Positions 1-7,344 of a stretch of 64,000 nucleotides of DNA are shown here, piece by piece. The first letter of the stretch is position 1. The number at the start of each line of letters is the position of its first letter. This DNA is from an uncultured Clostridia bacterium (GTDB taxonomy: Bacteria; Bacillota; Clostridia; Christensenellales; Borkfalkiaceae), in the NCBI GenBank assembly GCA_944367565.1, contig CALVWR010000004.1:1-64000 (forward strand). The letters run 5' to 3'. Position numbers and translations under genes: made by a program. A model generated the notes under the pieces. That model had not been told where the DNA came from. It made no database searches and was given only the letters and a program-made list of their open reading frames with translations.

Positions 1-42
1 ATGAGCCCGGTACAATACCGAACTCATTTCCATACATTTTAA
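1..42 (+). CDS. IS3-family transposase (OrfB), C-terminal end only
   Basis: Thirteen codons and a TAA stop are visible, read MSPVQYRTHFHTF. The SPVQYR motif is the typical last segment of the DDE integrase subunit (OrfB) of IS150-like IS3 elements, where it follows the catalytic domain. The start and the active site lie outside the window, so whether the transposase is intact cannot be judged. The inverted repeat begins ten bases after the stop, which is normal spacing for these elements. Confidence 0.72.
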   Translation: MSPVQYRTHFHTF

Positions 43-76
43 TTAATTCTTTGTCCAAACTTTGGGGTTCACTTCA
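1..76 (+). mobile_element. Right end of an IS3-family (IS150-like) insertion sequence
   Basis: The first 42 bases read as a transposase C-terminus. They are followed by a sequence at 52-76 (TGTCCAAACTTTGGGG then TTCACTTCA) that has the form of the right terminal inverted repeat of IS150-group elements, ending in the usual CA at 76. The rest of the element lies before the window. Any target-site duplication should begin at base 77 but cannot be confirmed without the left end. The family call rests on recognition of the protein tail and of the repeat. Confidence 0.72.
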
Positions 77-293
77 TGCGCGAGGCTTTTTTTATTAAGG
101 AAAAAATCGCAACATCAGAAAGTTTTTTTTGTTGAAGATATTCTTAACTAAATTGAAAATATAACATATTGCCGATTTCCTTTGCGGATGTTAGAATTAT
201 ATCAAAAGAAAAAAATTGTTCGTTAGATGAGATGAACAAGTGTTAAAAAACGGCTCAGAAACAAGCAATTGACATCAATTTATGGAGGCGGAG
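77..293 (+). other. AT-rich spacer between the IS end and the first gene
   Basis: No gene is supported here. The stretch is AT-rich and contains a short T-run after the IS end. No promoter with both boxes at acceptable spacing could be chosen for the following oxidoreductase. Transcription could start within the IS element or at a weak site here. Bases 284-288 (GGAGG) are the ribosome binding site of the next gene. Confidence 0.5.
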
Positions 294-1586
294 ATGGATA
301 GAGTCTTTACGGTAGCGATTATAGGCTGCGGTTCGAGAGGTTGCGGGGCATATGGCGGAAATATGATGCGTTTGAAAGATATGTATAAAATTGTCGCTTT
401 ATGCGATAAAAATCCGCAAATGTTGGAAATTGCAAAGAAAAAATTACAAGTTAGCGCAGAGAATGCGTTTTTAAGCGAAGACAAATTTTTTGAAAAGAAA
501 AGAGCGGATATTTTAGTTATCGCAACACAAGATCGGCAACATGTACGGATGTGTATTAAAGCGTTTGATCTGGGGTATACCGTACTTTTGGAAAAGCCGA
601 TAACTCCGGTAAAGCAGGAATTATACGATTTATTGGATGCGCAGAAAAAAACGAACGGAAAGGCGCTTGTCTGCCATGTTTTACGGTATGCGCCGACAGC
701 TTTGAAGGTGAAACAATTGTTGGATTCCGGTGTGATCGGAAAGCTGATCATGATGGAATCGCTCGAGCAGGTTGCTTACTGGCATCAGGCGCACGCATTT
801 GTTCGCGGTAATTGGAGAAATGAAGAGGAAACTTCGCCCATGATTCTCGCAAAATGCTGTCATGATATGGATCTTATTCAATATTATGCAGGGACGCGTT
901 GTTCGTCAGTATATTCTTCCGGCGATTTGCGATATTTCAATAAAAAGAATCAGCCGGCAGGTGCTGCCGATCGATGTGCGGAATGCAGATATATCGACGA
1001 TTGCACATACAGTGCCGAAAACCTGTATATCCGGAAATGGAAGGAAGCGGGGTGCCCGGAAGATTTGTGGCCGCAGGATGTAGTGCAGCCGAACATTCCG
1101 TTGACGGAAGAATCCTTGAGACAAGCATATAAAAACGGACCGTACGGACGCTGTGTATTTGCCTGCGATAACGATGTTGTGGATAACCAGTCGCTCATCA
1201 TGAATTTTGAAAACGGGATCCGTGCAGTACATACGATGACGGCGTTTACAAATTTCGGAGGCAGGAAAGAGACATTTCACGGAACGTTGGGGGAAATAGA
1301 ATATAACGGATCGCTCGGAGACACACGGGCGGGAGGAGTAATGCGCCTTTCGGTTTTCGGGAAAGAAACGAAATATTTTACCGACGAAGAGTTAAGTTAT
1401 AAAATCAAAGACGATTTCGGACATGGCGGCGGAGATTACGGAATTTTATTGAATTTATATAATTTGGCTTGCGGAAAAGAAGAGGCTACTACAAGCCTGG
1501 AAGAGTCGGTGGAAAGTCATTTAATGGCGCTTGCCGCGGAAGAATCGAGAAAAACAGGAAAAGTTTGTAAAGTACATTCTCGCTGA
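294..1586 (+). CDS. Gfo/Idh/MocA-family NAD(P)-dependent oxidoreductase
   Basis: A 430-residue dehydrogenase of the Gfo/Idh/MocA superfamily, which oxidises or reduces hydroxyls on sugars, inositols and sugar acids in the cytoplasm. The N-terminal Rossmann fold shows GCGSRG at 11-16 and the family EKP motif at 100-102, whose lysine takes part in catalysis. A KCCHDMD signature follows. A cysteine cluster (CAEC...DDC, about residues 209-217) marks a subgroup common in gut Clostridia and could bind metal. An ATG lies 12 bases upstream at 282, but GGAGG at 284-288 sits five bases before the ATG at 294, so 294 is preferred. It heads an accessory sugar-type cluster; the substrate is unknown. Confidence 0.85.
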   Translation: MDRVFTVAIIGCGSRGCGAYGGNMMRLKDMYKIVALCDKNPQMLEIAKKKLQVSAENAFLSEDKFFEKKRADILVIATQDRQHVRMCIKAFDLGYTVLLEKPITPVKQELYDLLDAQKKTNGKALVCHVLRYAPTALKVKQLLDSGVIGKLIMMESLEQVAYWHQAHAFVRGNWRNEEETSPMILAKCCHDMDLIQYYAGTRCSSVYSSGDLRYFNKKNQPAGAADRCAECRYIDDCTYSAENLYIRKWKEAGCPEDLWPQDVVQPNIPLTEESLRQAYKNGPYGRCVFACDNDVVDNQSLIMNFENGIRAVHTMTAFTNFGGRKETFHGTLGEIEYNGSLGDTRAGGVMRLSVFGKETKYFTDEELSYKIKDDFGHGGGDYGILLNLYNLACGKEEATTSLEESVESHLMALAAEESRKTGKVCKVHSR

Positions 1587-1600
1587 ATTTTTGGGAAAAT

Positions 1601-2056
1601 ATGGAAAATAAAAGATGTAACGTGGCGGATTTCGGAGCTGTCGGAGACGGGAAAACGAAAAACACGCAGGCAATACAAAAAGCAATCGATACCTGTTGGT
1701 CGGCTGGCGGCGGAACCGTGACGATAAGAGACGGCATATTTTTAAGCGGAACCATTCGGCTGAAAGGTAAAATATTACTTGCAAATTGTACCGTTGTGTA
1801 TCAGGAGGGGAATCGGGAATTGCATCCGCAGTGGAACCGCAGGATACTTGAAAGAAATGCCGCGATCTCGGAAATCGCGGGGGAAAATAATTTTCCGGTT
1901 GATGATTTATATCAGGTCAGTTTAAAGATTCCAAAGGAAGACAGACGGGAGGACGGTACACATTACGAAGCGGCAGGCTATGAAATTTTAGCGGAACACG
2001 TTTATGCGTTTGTGAAAACAATTCTGGAAAACGAAGATATTTCGGCGGGTGAATAA
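1601..2056 (+). pseudogene. Chimeric remnant: GH28 N-terminus fused in frame to SGNH-hydrolase C-terminus
   Basis: A 151-codon open frame made of two unrelated halves. Residues 6-55 look like the start of a GH28 polygalacturonase / pectate-lyase-3 fold (VADFGAVGDGKTKNTQAIQK, then GGGTV). From about residue 60 the frame reads as the last part of an SGNH/GDSL esterase (YQEGNRELHP, VDDLY, and the DG-x-HY block at 118-122). The GH28 catalytic aspartates and the SGNH catalytic serine are both missing, so neither activity is expected. The junction near bases 1766-1790 looks like a deletion that fused two neighbouring genes in frame. It lies 14 bases after the oxidoreductase with a weak GGGAA ribosome site. 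It may still be translated. Confidence 0.7.
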
Positions 2057-2059
2057 AAA

Positions 2060-2401
2060 ATGGAAGAAAAATATAAGGCGGAATTTTATCTGTCGGAAAA
2101 TGCGCTGTGCGTTAAATGCGGCGAAGTGAAGATCAAAAATATTTCCGCCGCATTGGAATATTATGGGAAGAAATATAATTTTCTCAGCGTACAATCCGGC
2201 AGCTGGGAAATCAGAGACGGCGGAAGCGTTGCGGAATCCGAAACGGGAGACGGGAAATTTATTTTACAGGCAGGGAAAGGAAGTTCTTGCATGATTGCGG
2301 GAAAATTCACGGCGAAGACGCCTGCTTTTTTCAAACGGCAATTTTTGTCTGAAGGGTATGACATTATTCGGGATGTGCTGGAGAAATTTCAAGGAGAATA
2401 A
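2060..2401 (+). CDS. Hypothetical protein, 113 residues, possibly a fragment
   Basis: I do not recognise this protein. It is small and soluble, with no signal peptide, membrane segment or clear motif. It lies three bases after the chimeric remnant with no good ribosome binding site (only an A-rich stretch precedes the ATG). Given the deleted fusion just upstream, it may itself be a leftover of a larger sugar-cluster gene; the last 25 residues do not resemble the rest in composition. Expression would depend on read-through from upstream. Confidence 0.45.
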   Translation: MEEKYKAEFYLSENALCVKCGEVKIKNISAALEYYGKKYNFLSVQSGSWEIRDGGSVAESETGDGKFILQAGKGSSCMIAGKFTAKTPAFFKRQFLSEGYDIIRDVLEKFQGE

Positions 2402-2402
2402 A

Positions 2403-3119
2403 ATGTTTTTTGCAGATGTGAAGTACGGCGATAAGCCCTGGCAAAGTTTGGATATCAACGTTACTGAGAATTCGCCTAAAACAATCGTATACATTCACGG
2501 CGGCGGGCTGACAGACGGAGATAAGCGCAACGCTTTTGAGTTTCGGGAGGGACTGATTCGCGAAGGGTATTCCGTTATTTCCGTCAATTACCGCCTGTAT
2601 CCGCAGGCAAAATTTCCCGAATTTATAGACGACTGCGCCGAGGCGTTCGCGTTTATCTTACGGAATTGCGATCATTTCGGATACGGAAAGAATATTTCGG
2701 CTGTCGGCGGTTCGGCAGGAGCGTATATCCTTCTGATGCTGTTATTTGATGAAAGATACTTTACAAAGGTTCATATCAGCCGTAACGATTTTTATGCCTA
2801 TATAATTGACAGCGCGCAGCCTACAACGCATTTCAGAGTTCTTGAAGAAAGGCATACGGAAAAAAACGCAATACGGGTGGATGACGGCTCGCCGCTGTTT
2901 TTTTTGAAAGAATACGATGTATTTCCGAAATTGATGCTGATCACATATGAAGAGGATATGTTTTGCAGAAAAGAACAAAATATGATGTTTTCAAAAGTTT
3001 TGGAAAGTTACCGGATAAAGCATACGTTTCATATTTTAGAAGGGAAACATTGCACCGGAGAATATCCCGATGAAAAGGAGGAGATCCGGCTCGTCACGTT
3101 AATCAAGGACTTTTTCTGA
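2403..3119 (+). CDS. Alpha/beta-hydrolase esterase (acetyl-esterase type)
   Basis: A 238-residue serine esterase of the hormone-sensitive-lipase/BD-FAE-like type. HGGG at 32-35 forms the oxyanion hole and GGSAG at 102-106 carries the nucleophile Ser104. A GKH near the C-terminus (LEGKHCTG) supplies the probable catalytic His. There is no signal peptide, so it probably acts in the cytoplasm, for example deacetylating imported oligosaccharides. The open frame extends further upstream, but AAGGAG lies six bases before the ATG at 2403 and the HGGG spacing fits that start. It directly follows the unknown small protein in the same operon. Confidence 0.8.
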   Translation: MFFADVKYGDKPWQSLDINVTENSPKTIVYIHGGGLTDGDKRNAFEFREGLIREGYSVISVNYRLYPQAKFPEFIDDCAEAFAFILRNCDHFGYGKNISAVGGSAGAYILLMLLFDERYFTKVHISRNDFYAYIIDSAQPTTHFRVLEERHTEKNAIRVDDGSPLFFLKEYDVFPKLMLITYEEDMFCRKEQNMMFSKVLESYRIKHTFHILEGKHCTGEYPDEKEEIRLVTLIKDFF

Positions 3120-3205
3120 TTTTTCGCCGCAGGTTGTATTTTTTCTCTCGGGTGTTAAGCGATTCGGACGAACGGTCGGTTTAAGCAAAAGTTTTTGCCA
3201 ACATA

Positions 3206-3234
3206 TTGACTTTATCTTATGGTTTTGTTATAAT
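3206..3234 (+). promoter_or_regulatory. SigA-type promoter for the FAD-dependent oxidoreductase
   Basis: TTGACT at 3206-3211 and TATAAT at 3229-3234 are separated by exactly 17 bases. The predicted start is near 3241, giving a leader of about 55 bases that contains an inverted repeat (see next entry). The FAD gene is therefore probably transcribed separately from the upstream esterase. Confidence 0.75.
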
Positions 3235-3235
3235 T

Positions 3236-3281
3236 CTGTCAGAGTAATTAAGAGACTTATAAATTTTTAATTTTCTGACAG
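3236..3281 (+). repeat. 8-bp inverted repeat in the leader of the FAD gene
   Basis: CTGTCAGA at 3236-3243 is matched by TCTGACAG at 3274-3281, with 30 AT-rich bases between. The left arm abuts the -10 box and covers the expected transcription start; the right arm ends 15 bases before the ATG. It could be a looped operator for a dimeric repressor or a leader hairpin that holds the start region. No regulator gene lies next to it. Confidence 0.5.
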
Positions 3282-3296
3282 GGTTAGGTTGTAAAA

Positions 3297-4466
3297 ATGG
3301 AAGGAAATAAGTACGGAAGCTATGAAGTTGTCGTGGTGGGCGGCGGCATTGCCGGGATTTCGGCGGCACTTGCCGCGGCCAGGAACGGAGCAAAAACGTT
3401 GCTTGTGGAAAGTTCTTATTTTCTCGGCGGGCTGGCGACGTCGGGGCTTGTCACGATATATCTTCCGCTTTGCGACGGATGCGGACACCAGCTGTCGTTC
3501 GGAATTGCGGAAGAGTTGCTGAAACTTTCCGTTTCCTACGGTGCTGAAGCGGAATATCCGAAAGCATGGCTTGAAGAGGGAAGTAAAGAAGACAGAATCC
3601 GCCATCGTTATCGCACGGAATATAATCCGCAGATTTTCGGGATTTTGGCGGAAAAGGAACTTCTGCGCGCAGGTGCGGAGATTTTATACGGAGCGACGCT
3701 TACACATGCGGAAGTTATGCAATCGTATATAAAAGAGATCACCGTATCAACGAGAACGGAAACACTGACCGTGGAAGGCTCGCGTTTTGTGGACGCCACG
3801 GGGGATGCGACGTTATGCGCGTTGGCGGGGGAAGGAACAAAAACGGCGAAAACCGGCAATATCCTCGCCGCGTGGTATTATGAATTGCTTGACGGACGTC
3901 AATCGTTAAAGATGAACGGAAGTTGCGATTATATTTATTCGCGCGGAGTGCAGGGGAAGACATACGGAGGGTTGGAAAGCAGAGAAATATCGGAATATAC
4001 GGTGACTTCTCACGATGCCGTGCTGAAAGATTTTTTGCAAAAAGGAGGAATTTCTCAAAGCCACGCGCTTACGGGGGTGGCGACGATCCCGCAGTTTCGT
4101 ATGACGCGAAGGCTTTGCGGCAGAACGGAAATCCTGAAATCGGATAATCGGAAATACAGGGAGGACAGCGTGGGGCTGTTCGGCAGCTGGCTGGAGTGCG
4201 GATTGGCGTTTGAATTGCCGTTCGGAGCGTTAATCGGGAAAACGGTGCGTAATTTAGGCGCGGCGGGACGGTGTATTTCGTCGGGGACGGAAGAAATGTG
4301 GGATATAACCCGGGTGATTCCCGTCTGCGCTGTTTCGGGAGAAGCGATCGGAACGGCAGCGGCTGTCGGAAAAGATTTTCATACGGTCGATATAAAAAAG
4401 GTACAGGATGCGTTGCGCAGACAAAACGTAAAGATACATCTGGAAGAAATAAAAGAGCCTACTTAA
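3297..4466 (+). CDS. FAD-dependent oxidoreductase (FAD_oxidored family)
   Basis: A 389-residue flavoprotein with an N-terminal dinucleotide-binding motif GGGIAG at 15-20, the usual glutamate at the end of the second strand (LLVES), and GGLATSG, which is typical of the PF12831 FAD_oxidored group. The C-terminus has the second FAD-binding element (SGEAIGTAAAVG). Members oxidise or reduce small substrates and are often found in carbohydrate clusters; no substrate can be named. The ATG lacks a strong Shine-Dalgarno (GGGTTAGG only). It has its own promoter and seems to end the accessory cluster that begins at 294. Confidence 0.78.
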   Translation: MEGNKYGSYEVVVVGGGIAGISAALAAARNGAKTLLVESSYFLGGLATSGLVTIYLPLCDGCGHQLSFGIAEELLKLSVSYGAEAEYPKAWLEEGSKEDRIRHRYRTEYNPQIFGILAEKELLRAGAEILYGATLTHAEVMQSYIKEITVSTRTETLTVEGSRFVDATGDATLCALAGEGTKTAKTGNILAAWYYELLDGRQSLKMNGSCDYIYSRGVQGKTYGGLESREISEYTVTSHDAVLKDFLQKGGISQSHALTGVATIPQFRMTRRLCGRTEILKSDNRKYREDSVGLFGSWLECGLAFELPFGALIGKTVRNLGAAGRCISSGTEEMWDITRVIPVCAVSGEAIGTAAAVGKDFHTVDIKKVQDALRRQNVKIHLEEIKEPT

Positions 4467-4608
4467 AATAGGGGCAAAAAACAAAGTAAGATGATCTTGG
4501 ATGCGTCGGAATCTTTAACGGACGTGCAGATGAAATTTATATCGTCAAAAGGCCGATAAAAAAGAAAAGTTGCAATGTGCGGATATAAAGCTGCCGCGAT
4601 ATGCAAAA

Positions 4609-4641
4609 CGAACCTTGAAGAGAATTCAAGGTTCGTTTTTT
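4609..4641. terminator. Bidirectional intrinsic terminator
   Basis: CGAACCTTGAA at 4609-4619 pairs with TTCAAGGTTCG at 4625-4635 around a five-base loop. A T-run follows on the + strand and TTTT on the minus strand. It can end transcription of the FAD gene from the left and of tRNA-Glu from the right. Confidence 0.8.
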
Positions 4642-4646
4642 CAAGT

Positions 4647-4721
4647 TGGTAGCACCACGGGGAATCGAACCCGGGTTTCCGCCGTGAGAGGGCGGCGTCT
4701 TAACCGCTTGACCATGATGCC
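4647..4721 (-). tRNA. tRNA-Glu (anticodon CUC)
   Basis: Read on the minus strand, a 75-base cloverleaf is present with an encoded 3' CCA. The acceptor stem GGCATCA pairs with TGGTGCT. The D arm contains AGCGGTTAAGAC. The anticodon stem CCGCC/GGCGG encloses the loop CTCTCAC, giving anticodon CUC for GAG codons. The T arm is GGGTTCGATTCCC, with one C-C mismatch lower in the stem (positions 50-64). It sits alone, with its own promoter upstream and a terminator six bases downstream. Confidence 0.93.
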
Positions 4722-4740
4722 ATATTCTGAAAGCTAAATT

Positions 4741-4769
4741 ATTATAGCATATCTTTTCGGATTTTGCAA
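4741..4769 (-). promoter_or_regulatory. Promoter of tRNA-Glu
   Basis: On the minus strand TTGCAA (4764-4769) and TATAAT (4741-4746) are spaced by 17 bases. The -10 box ends 19 bases before the mature 5' end of the tRNA, leaving a short precursor leader. Confidence 0.75.
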
Positions 4770-4817
4770 TAATTTTTTTATAATTTTCGCAAAATGGCAA
4801 CCGGATTCAAAAGAAAG

Positions 4818-4849
4818 AAAAAGGCGGCGGCTGTCGGACAGCCGTCGCC
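4818..4849 (-). terminator. Terminator of the membrane hydrolase / lipoprotein operon
   Basis: On the minus strand a GC-rich hairpin (GGCGACGGCTGTC / GACAGCCGCCGCC, with one G-T pair) is followed by TTTTTC. It begins 23 bases after the stop codon of the large membrane protein. Confidence 0.8.
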
Positions 4850-4872
4850 TTCCGGTATGAAAGCTGAAAATT

Positions 4873-7332
4873 TTACATCGGGATATACGAAACCGAAGCG
4901 GAAATCGTCATCAGAATGAAGATAGCACAGCAAACGATGGCGCCCGTCCAAACACTTCCGGTTTTCCGATAGAAGATACGGTTGAAGATGGGAAGAATGA
5001 ACATCATAACGACGAGGGAGAACACCATATTCACATACAGCCAGATTTCGTTGCCGTTGCCCCAGTAGCCGTAGTACGGCGAACCCGTGGTAAAGAAGCA
5101 AACATAGTTGATCAGCAGGATAAACGCAAGACCGAGGCTGTTAGCCAGCGCGGAAACAAGCAGAACCTTCCATTCTTTCCAGCCTTCCGTGCCGATGCTT
5201 CCGTTCACCCGTATGGAGTTGGAAATATAGAAGATAAAGATGATGGGGATATATTCGAGTGCCGTAACGTACATTCTGGCATTGACGGGCGCGGCGGAGA
5301 CCAGCAGGAAACGGAAGTCCTGATGGAAAAGCAGGTAGCTGACGAATACGAGGAGATAAAACGCCGCGAACAGAATCAGGGTGAGCAGGAACATTTTAAG
5401 AATGTTGATGATCACGATATACCACTTTCCGCCGTGGATTTTAAGAGGTTCGATTTTAGACCAATCGTAATGCGGCGTTGTCTTTTTGATTTTTGCATAC
5501 GCGTATTCGTAAAGATTTTCTCCGAGCATAACGCCGAAATACAACACCAGACCGATCGCGCCGTTGATTGCCGCCCACAGTAAAATCGCGTTGACCATCC
5601 TCGCGGGGAAGGTGAAAGTATACACGCTTGAAGAATTGCCCACGGGGAAAATTTCAATGGACAGATTCGCCAGCGGGATGTAATCGAGGCAGGCGATGAT
5701 CGCGGTAAGGATCATCGTTGTCCAGAAAACGATTTTATGTGCAACGGACTTCGGCTTTGCAACGTCGGCAGAAGAAGTTCCGATTGCGGCAGACGCAGCG
5801 TCGTCCGCGGGAAGTTGTTCCTTTGCAACGTCGGCAGACGCAGCGGATTCCAAAACGGGGGACGAGGCGACCGGAGCGTCGGTATCGATTCCGGAATCGG
5901 AAGTTTTCCCGGACACGGACGCAACCGATTTGCTTTTGATCGTGGCGAAGAAAGGCGTGTTCATAAGAACGCCGCAAAGCGCGATGATGAAAGTAAATGC
6001 CGCGGCAAGCGCGAGTCCGTTGGAGAACTCTTTTCCGAACCAGATCTGATCAAACGCGTCGATTTCAGACTGCATGGACAGGGAATCGTTGAAGAAATTA
6101 AGAGTATTGGCGATGCTTGTGACGTCATACATTTCAAAGCAATGGTTGACCATTTCCCGATGCACGATTCTGTAGGTGCCGTCCTGCATACTGCCGTAGC
6201 CGTAATCCACGGTCAACTTATCGATATTGTTGTTCGAGCCGTTCACTTCGTTGATGAAGCGGAGCGAAATGACTTCAAAGGCGGAGGTATCGGACTGATA
6301 GCGGAAAGAGCCTTCGTCGTAATAAGCATAAGAAAGCGCCGCGTTACAGCGTAAATTCTTATATTTATTTGCGGAAGACGTCTTGATATATCCGGATATG
6401 TAGACCGATTTGATCACACTTTCTTCATAGGAATCGCCGGCGAAATCGGCTGCAAGCGTACAGACGTTGCCGCCGCCGGCGGAGTGCCCGACGGCGCCGA
6501 AGCGGGATTTATCGCAGAAATTGAAATCGACGGGATTGTTATAAACGTATTGGACGAGATATTCGCATCCGTTTGCGCCGGCCGTGGAGGTTTCCGTAGT
6601 CGATCCCTGACCGCCCGGATCGAGGGAGAACACGACGGCGCCTCTGCGGGAAAGCTCGGTGCAATATTGCGCCATAGTGGCTTTGGTACGCGTAAATCCC
6701 GGCATCACGAAGATGGCAGGTGCGGGATTTTCCGCCGTAGCGGAAACGGGAACGTACATGGTGACGGAATACGAAGTATCGTTTTCCATGACGAAGGCTT
6801 CATCGTGGATTTTGCCTTCGTTGTACTGTTCGGTCATGGCTTTGGTCAAAGTGAAGTCGGAAACTTTCACGGTAAAGCCCGTAGTTTCGAAACACATACC
6901 GGAAAAGCCGAAGAGAAAGATCAGACAGAACGATACGCACATTGTGATAAAGCATCTGGCTTTATAGAACGGCTTTTTCGTTTCGGGTTTTTCGGGCTTG
7001 ACGTTGTTGTTGCGAATGACGATCACGTCATCTTCCTCCGTTCTGAAAAACGCGATGGCGTTCAGGATAAAGGAGGGGAGAGCAAGGATGCTGATGATCC
7101 AGCAGACGAGGAACTTGATCTGTTCCGGTTTTGTCAGCGTAACGGACGTCATTTTTTCCTTTACGGAAGTTACGACAAAACCGTTATACAGGCAGATAAG
7201 ACCGAAAACAAGGAAAAGCCAATAGATGAGATCGGAAAGTCCGAATGCGCACGCCGCGGCGACAAACCACAGGAAAGAAAAGACGTAAGAGCAAACGGAA
7301 GCGGCGGTCATAAGTTTTTTCTTCAGATACAT
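4873..7332 (-). CDS. Large polytopic membrane protein with an embedded alpha/beta-hydrolase domain
   Basis: An 819-residue integral membrane protein. About four membrane segments occupy residues 10-145. An alpha/beta-hydrolase-like domain follows (about 180-430) with the nucleophile elbow GHSAGG at 282-287 (Ser284) and DPGGQGST upstream, suggesting an esterase or peptidase. A low-complexity Ala/Ser/Asp linker lies near 490-550, then about eight more membrane segments reach the C-terminus. The start has AGGAGG eight bases upstream. It follows the lipoprotein by 12 bases, so the two are co-transcribed. I cannot name the substrate; the pairing of a membrane hydrolase with a lipoprotein suggests work at the cell envelope. 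Confidence 0.72.
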   Translation of the reverse strand: MYLKKKLMTAASVCSYVFSFLWFVAAACAFGLSDLIYWLFLVFGLICLYNGFVVTSVKEKMTSVTLTKPEQIKFLVCWIISILALPSFILNAIAFFRTEEDDVIVIRNNNVKPEKPETKKPFYKARCFITMCVSFCLIFLFGFSGMCFETTGFTVKVSDFTLTKAMTEQYNEGKIHDEAFVMENDTSYSVTMYVPVSATAENPAPAIFVMPGFTRTKATMAQYCTELSRRGAVVFSLDPGGQGSTTETSTAGANGCEYLVQYVYNNPVDFNFCDKSRFGAVGHSAGGGNVCTLAADFAGDSYEESVIKSVYISGYIKTSSANKYKNLRCNAALSYAYYDEGSFRYQSDTSAFEVISLRFINEVNGSNNNIDKLTVDYGYGSMQDGTYRIVHREMVNHCFEMYDVTSIANTLNFFNDSLSMQSEIDAFDQIWFGKEFSNGLALAAAFTFIIALCGVLMNTPFFATIKSKSVASVSGKTSDSGIDTDAPVASSPVLESAASADVAKEQLPADDAASAAIGTSSADVAKPKSVAHKIVFWTTMILTAIIACLDYIPLANLSIEIFPVGNSSSVYTFTFPARMVNAILLWAAINGAIGLVLYFGVMLGENLYEYAYAKIKKTTPHYDWSKIEPLKIHGGKWYIVIINILKMFLLTLILFAAFYLLVFVSYLLFHQDFRFLLVSAAPVNARMYVTALEYIPIIFIFYISNSIRVNGSIGTEGWKEWKVLLVSALANSLGLAFILLINYVCFFTTGSPYYGYWGNGNEIWLYVNMVFSLVVMMFILPIFNRIFYRKTGSVWTGAIVCCAIFILMTISASVSYIPM
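5755..5838 (-). repeat. In-frame 18-bp direct repeat in the linker of the membrane hydrolase
   Basis: CTTTGCAACGTCGGCAGA occurs at 5755-5772 and again at 5821-5838, 66 bases apart, so exactly 22 codons separate the copies. Both encode the same SADVAK segment of the Ala/Ser/Asp-rich linker. The repeat is long enough for slippage or recombination, and linker length may vary between strains. Confidence 0.85.
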
Positions 7333-7344
7333 GATTTTAACCTC

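Noticed and set aside
4491-4559. A 22-codon frame after the FAD gene
   Set aside because: It has no ribosome site, no motif, and no matching neighbour; it may be debris but nothing supports a gene.
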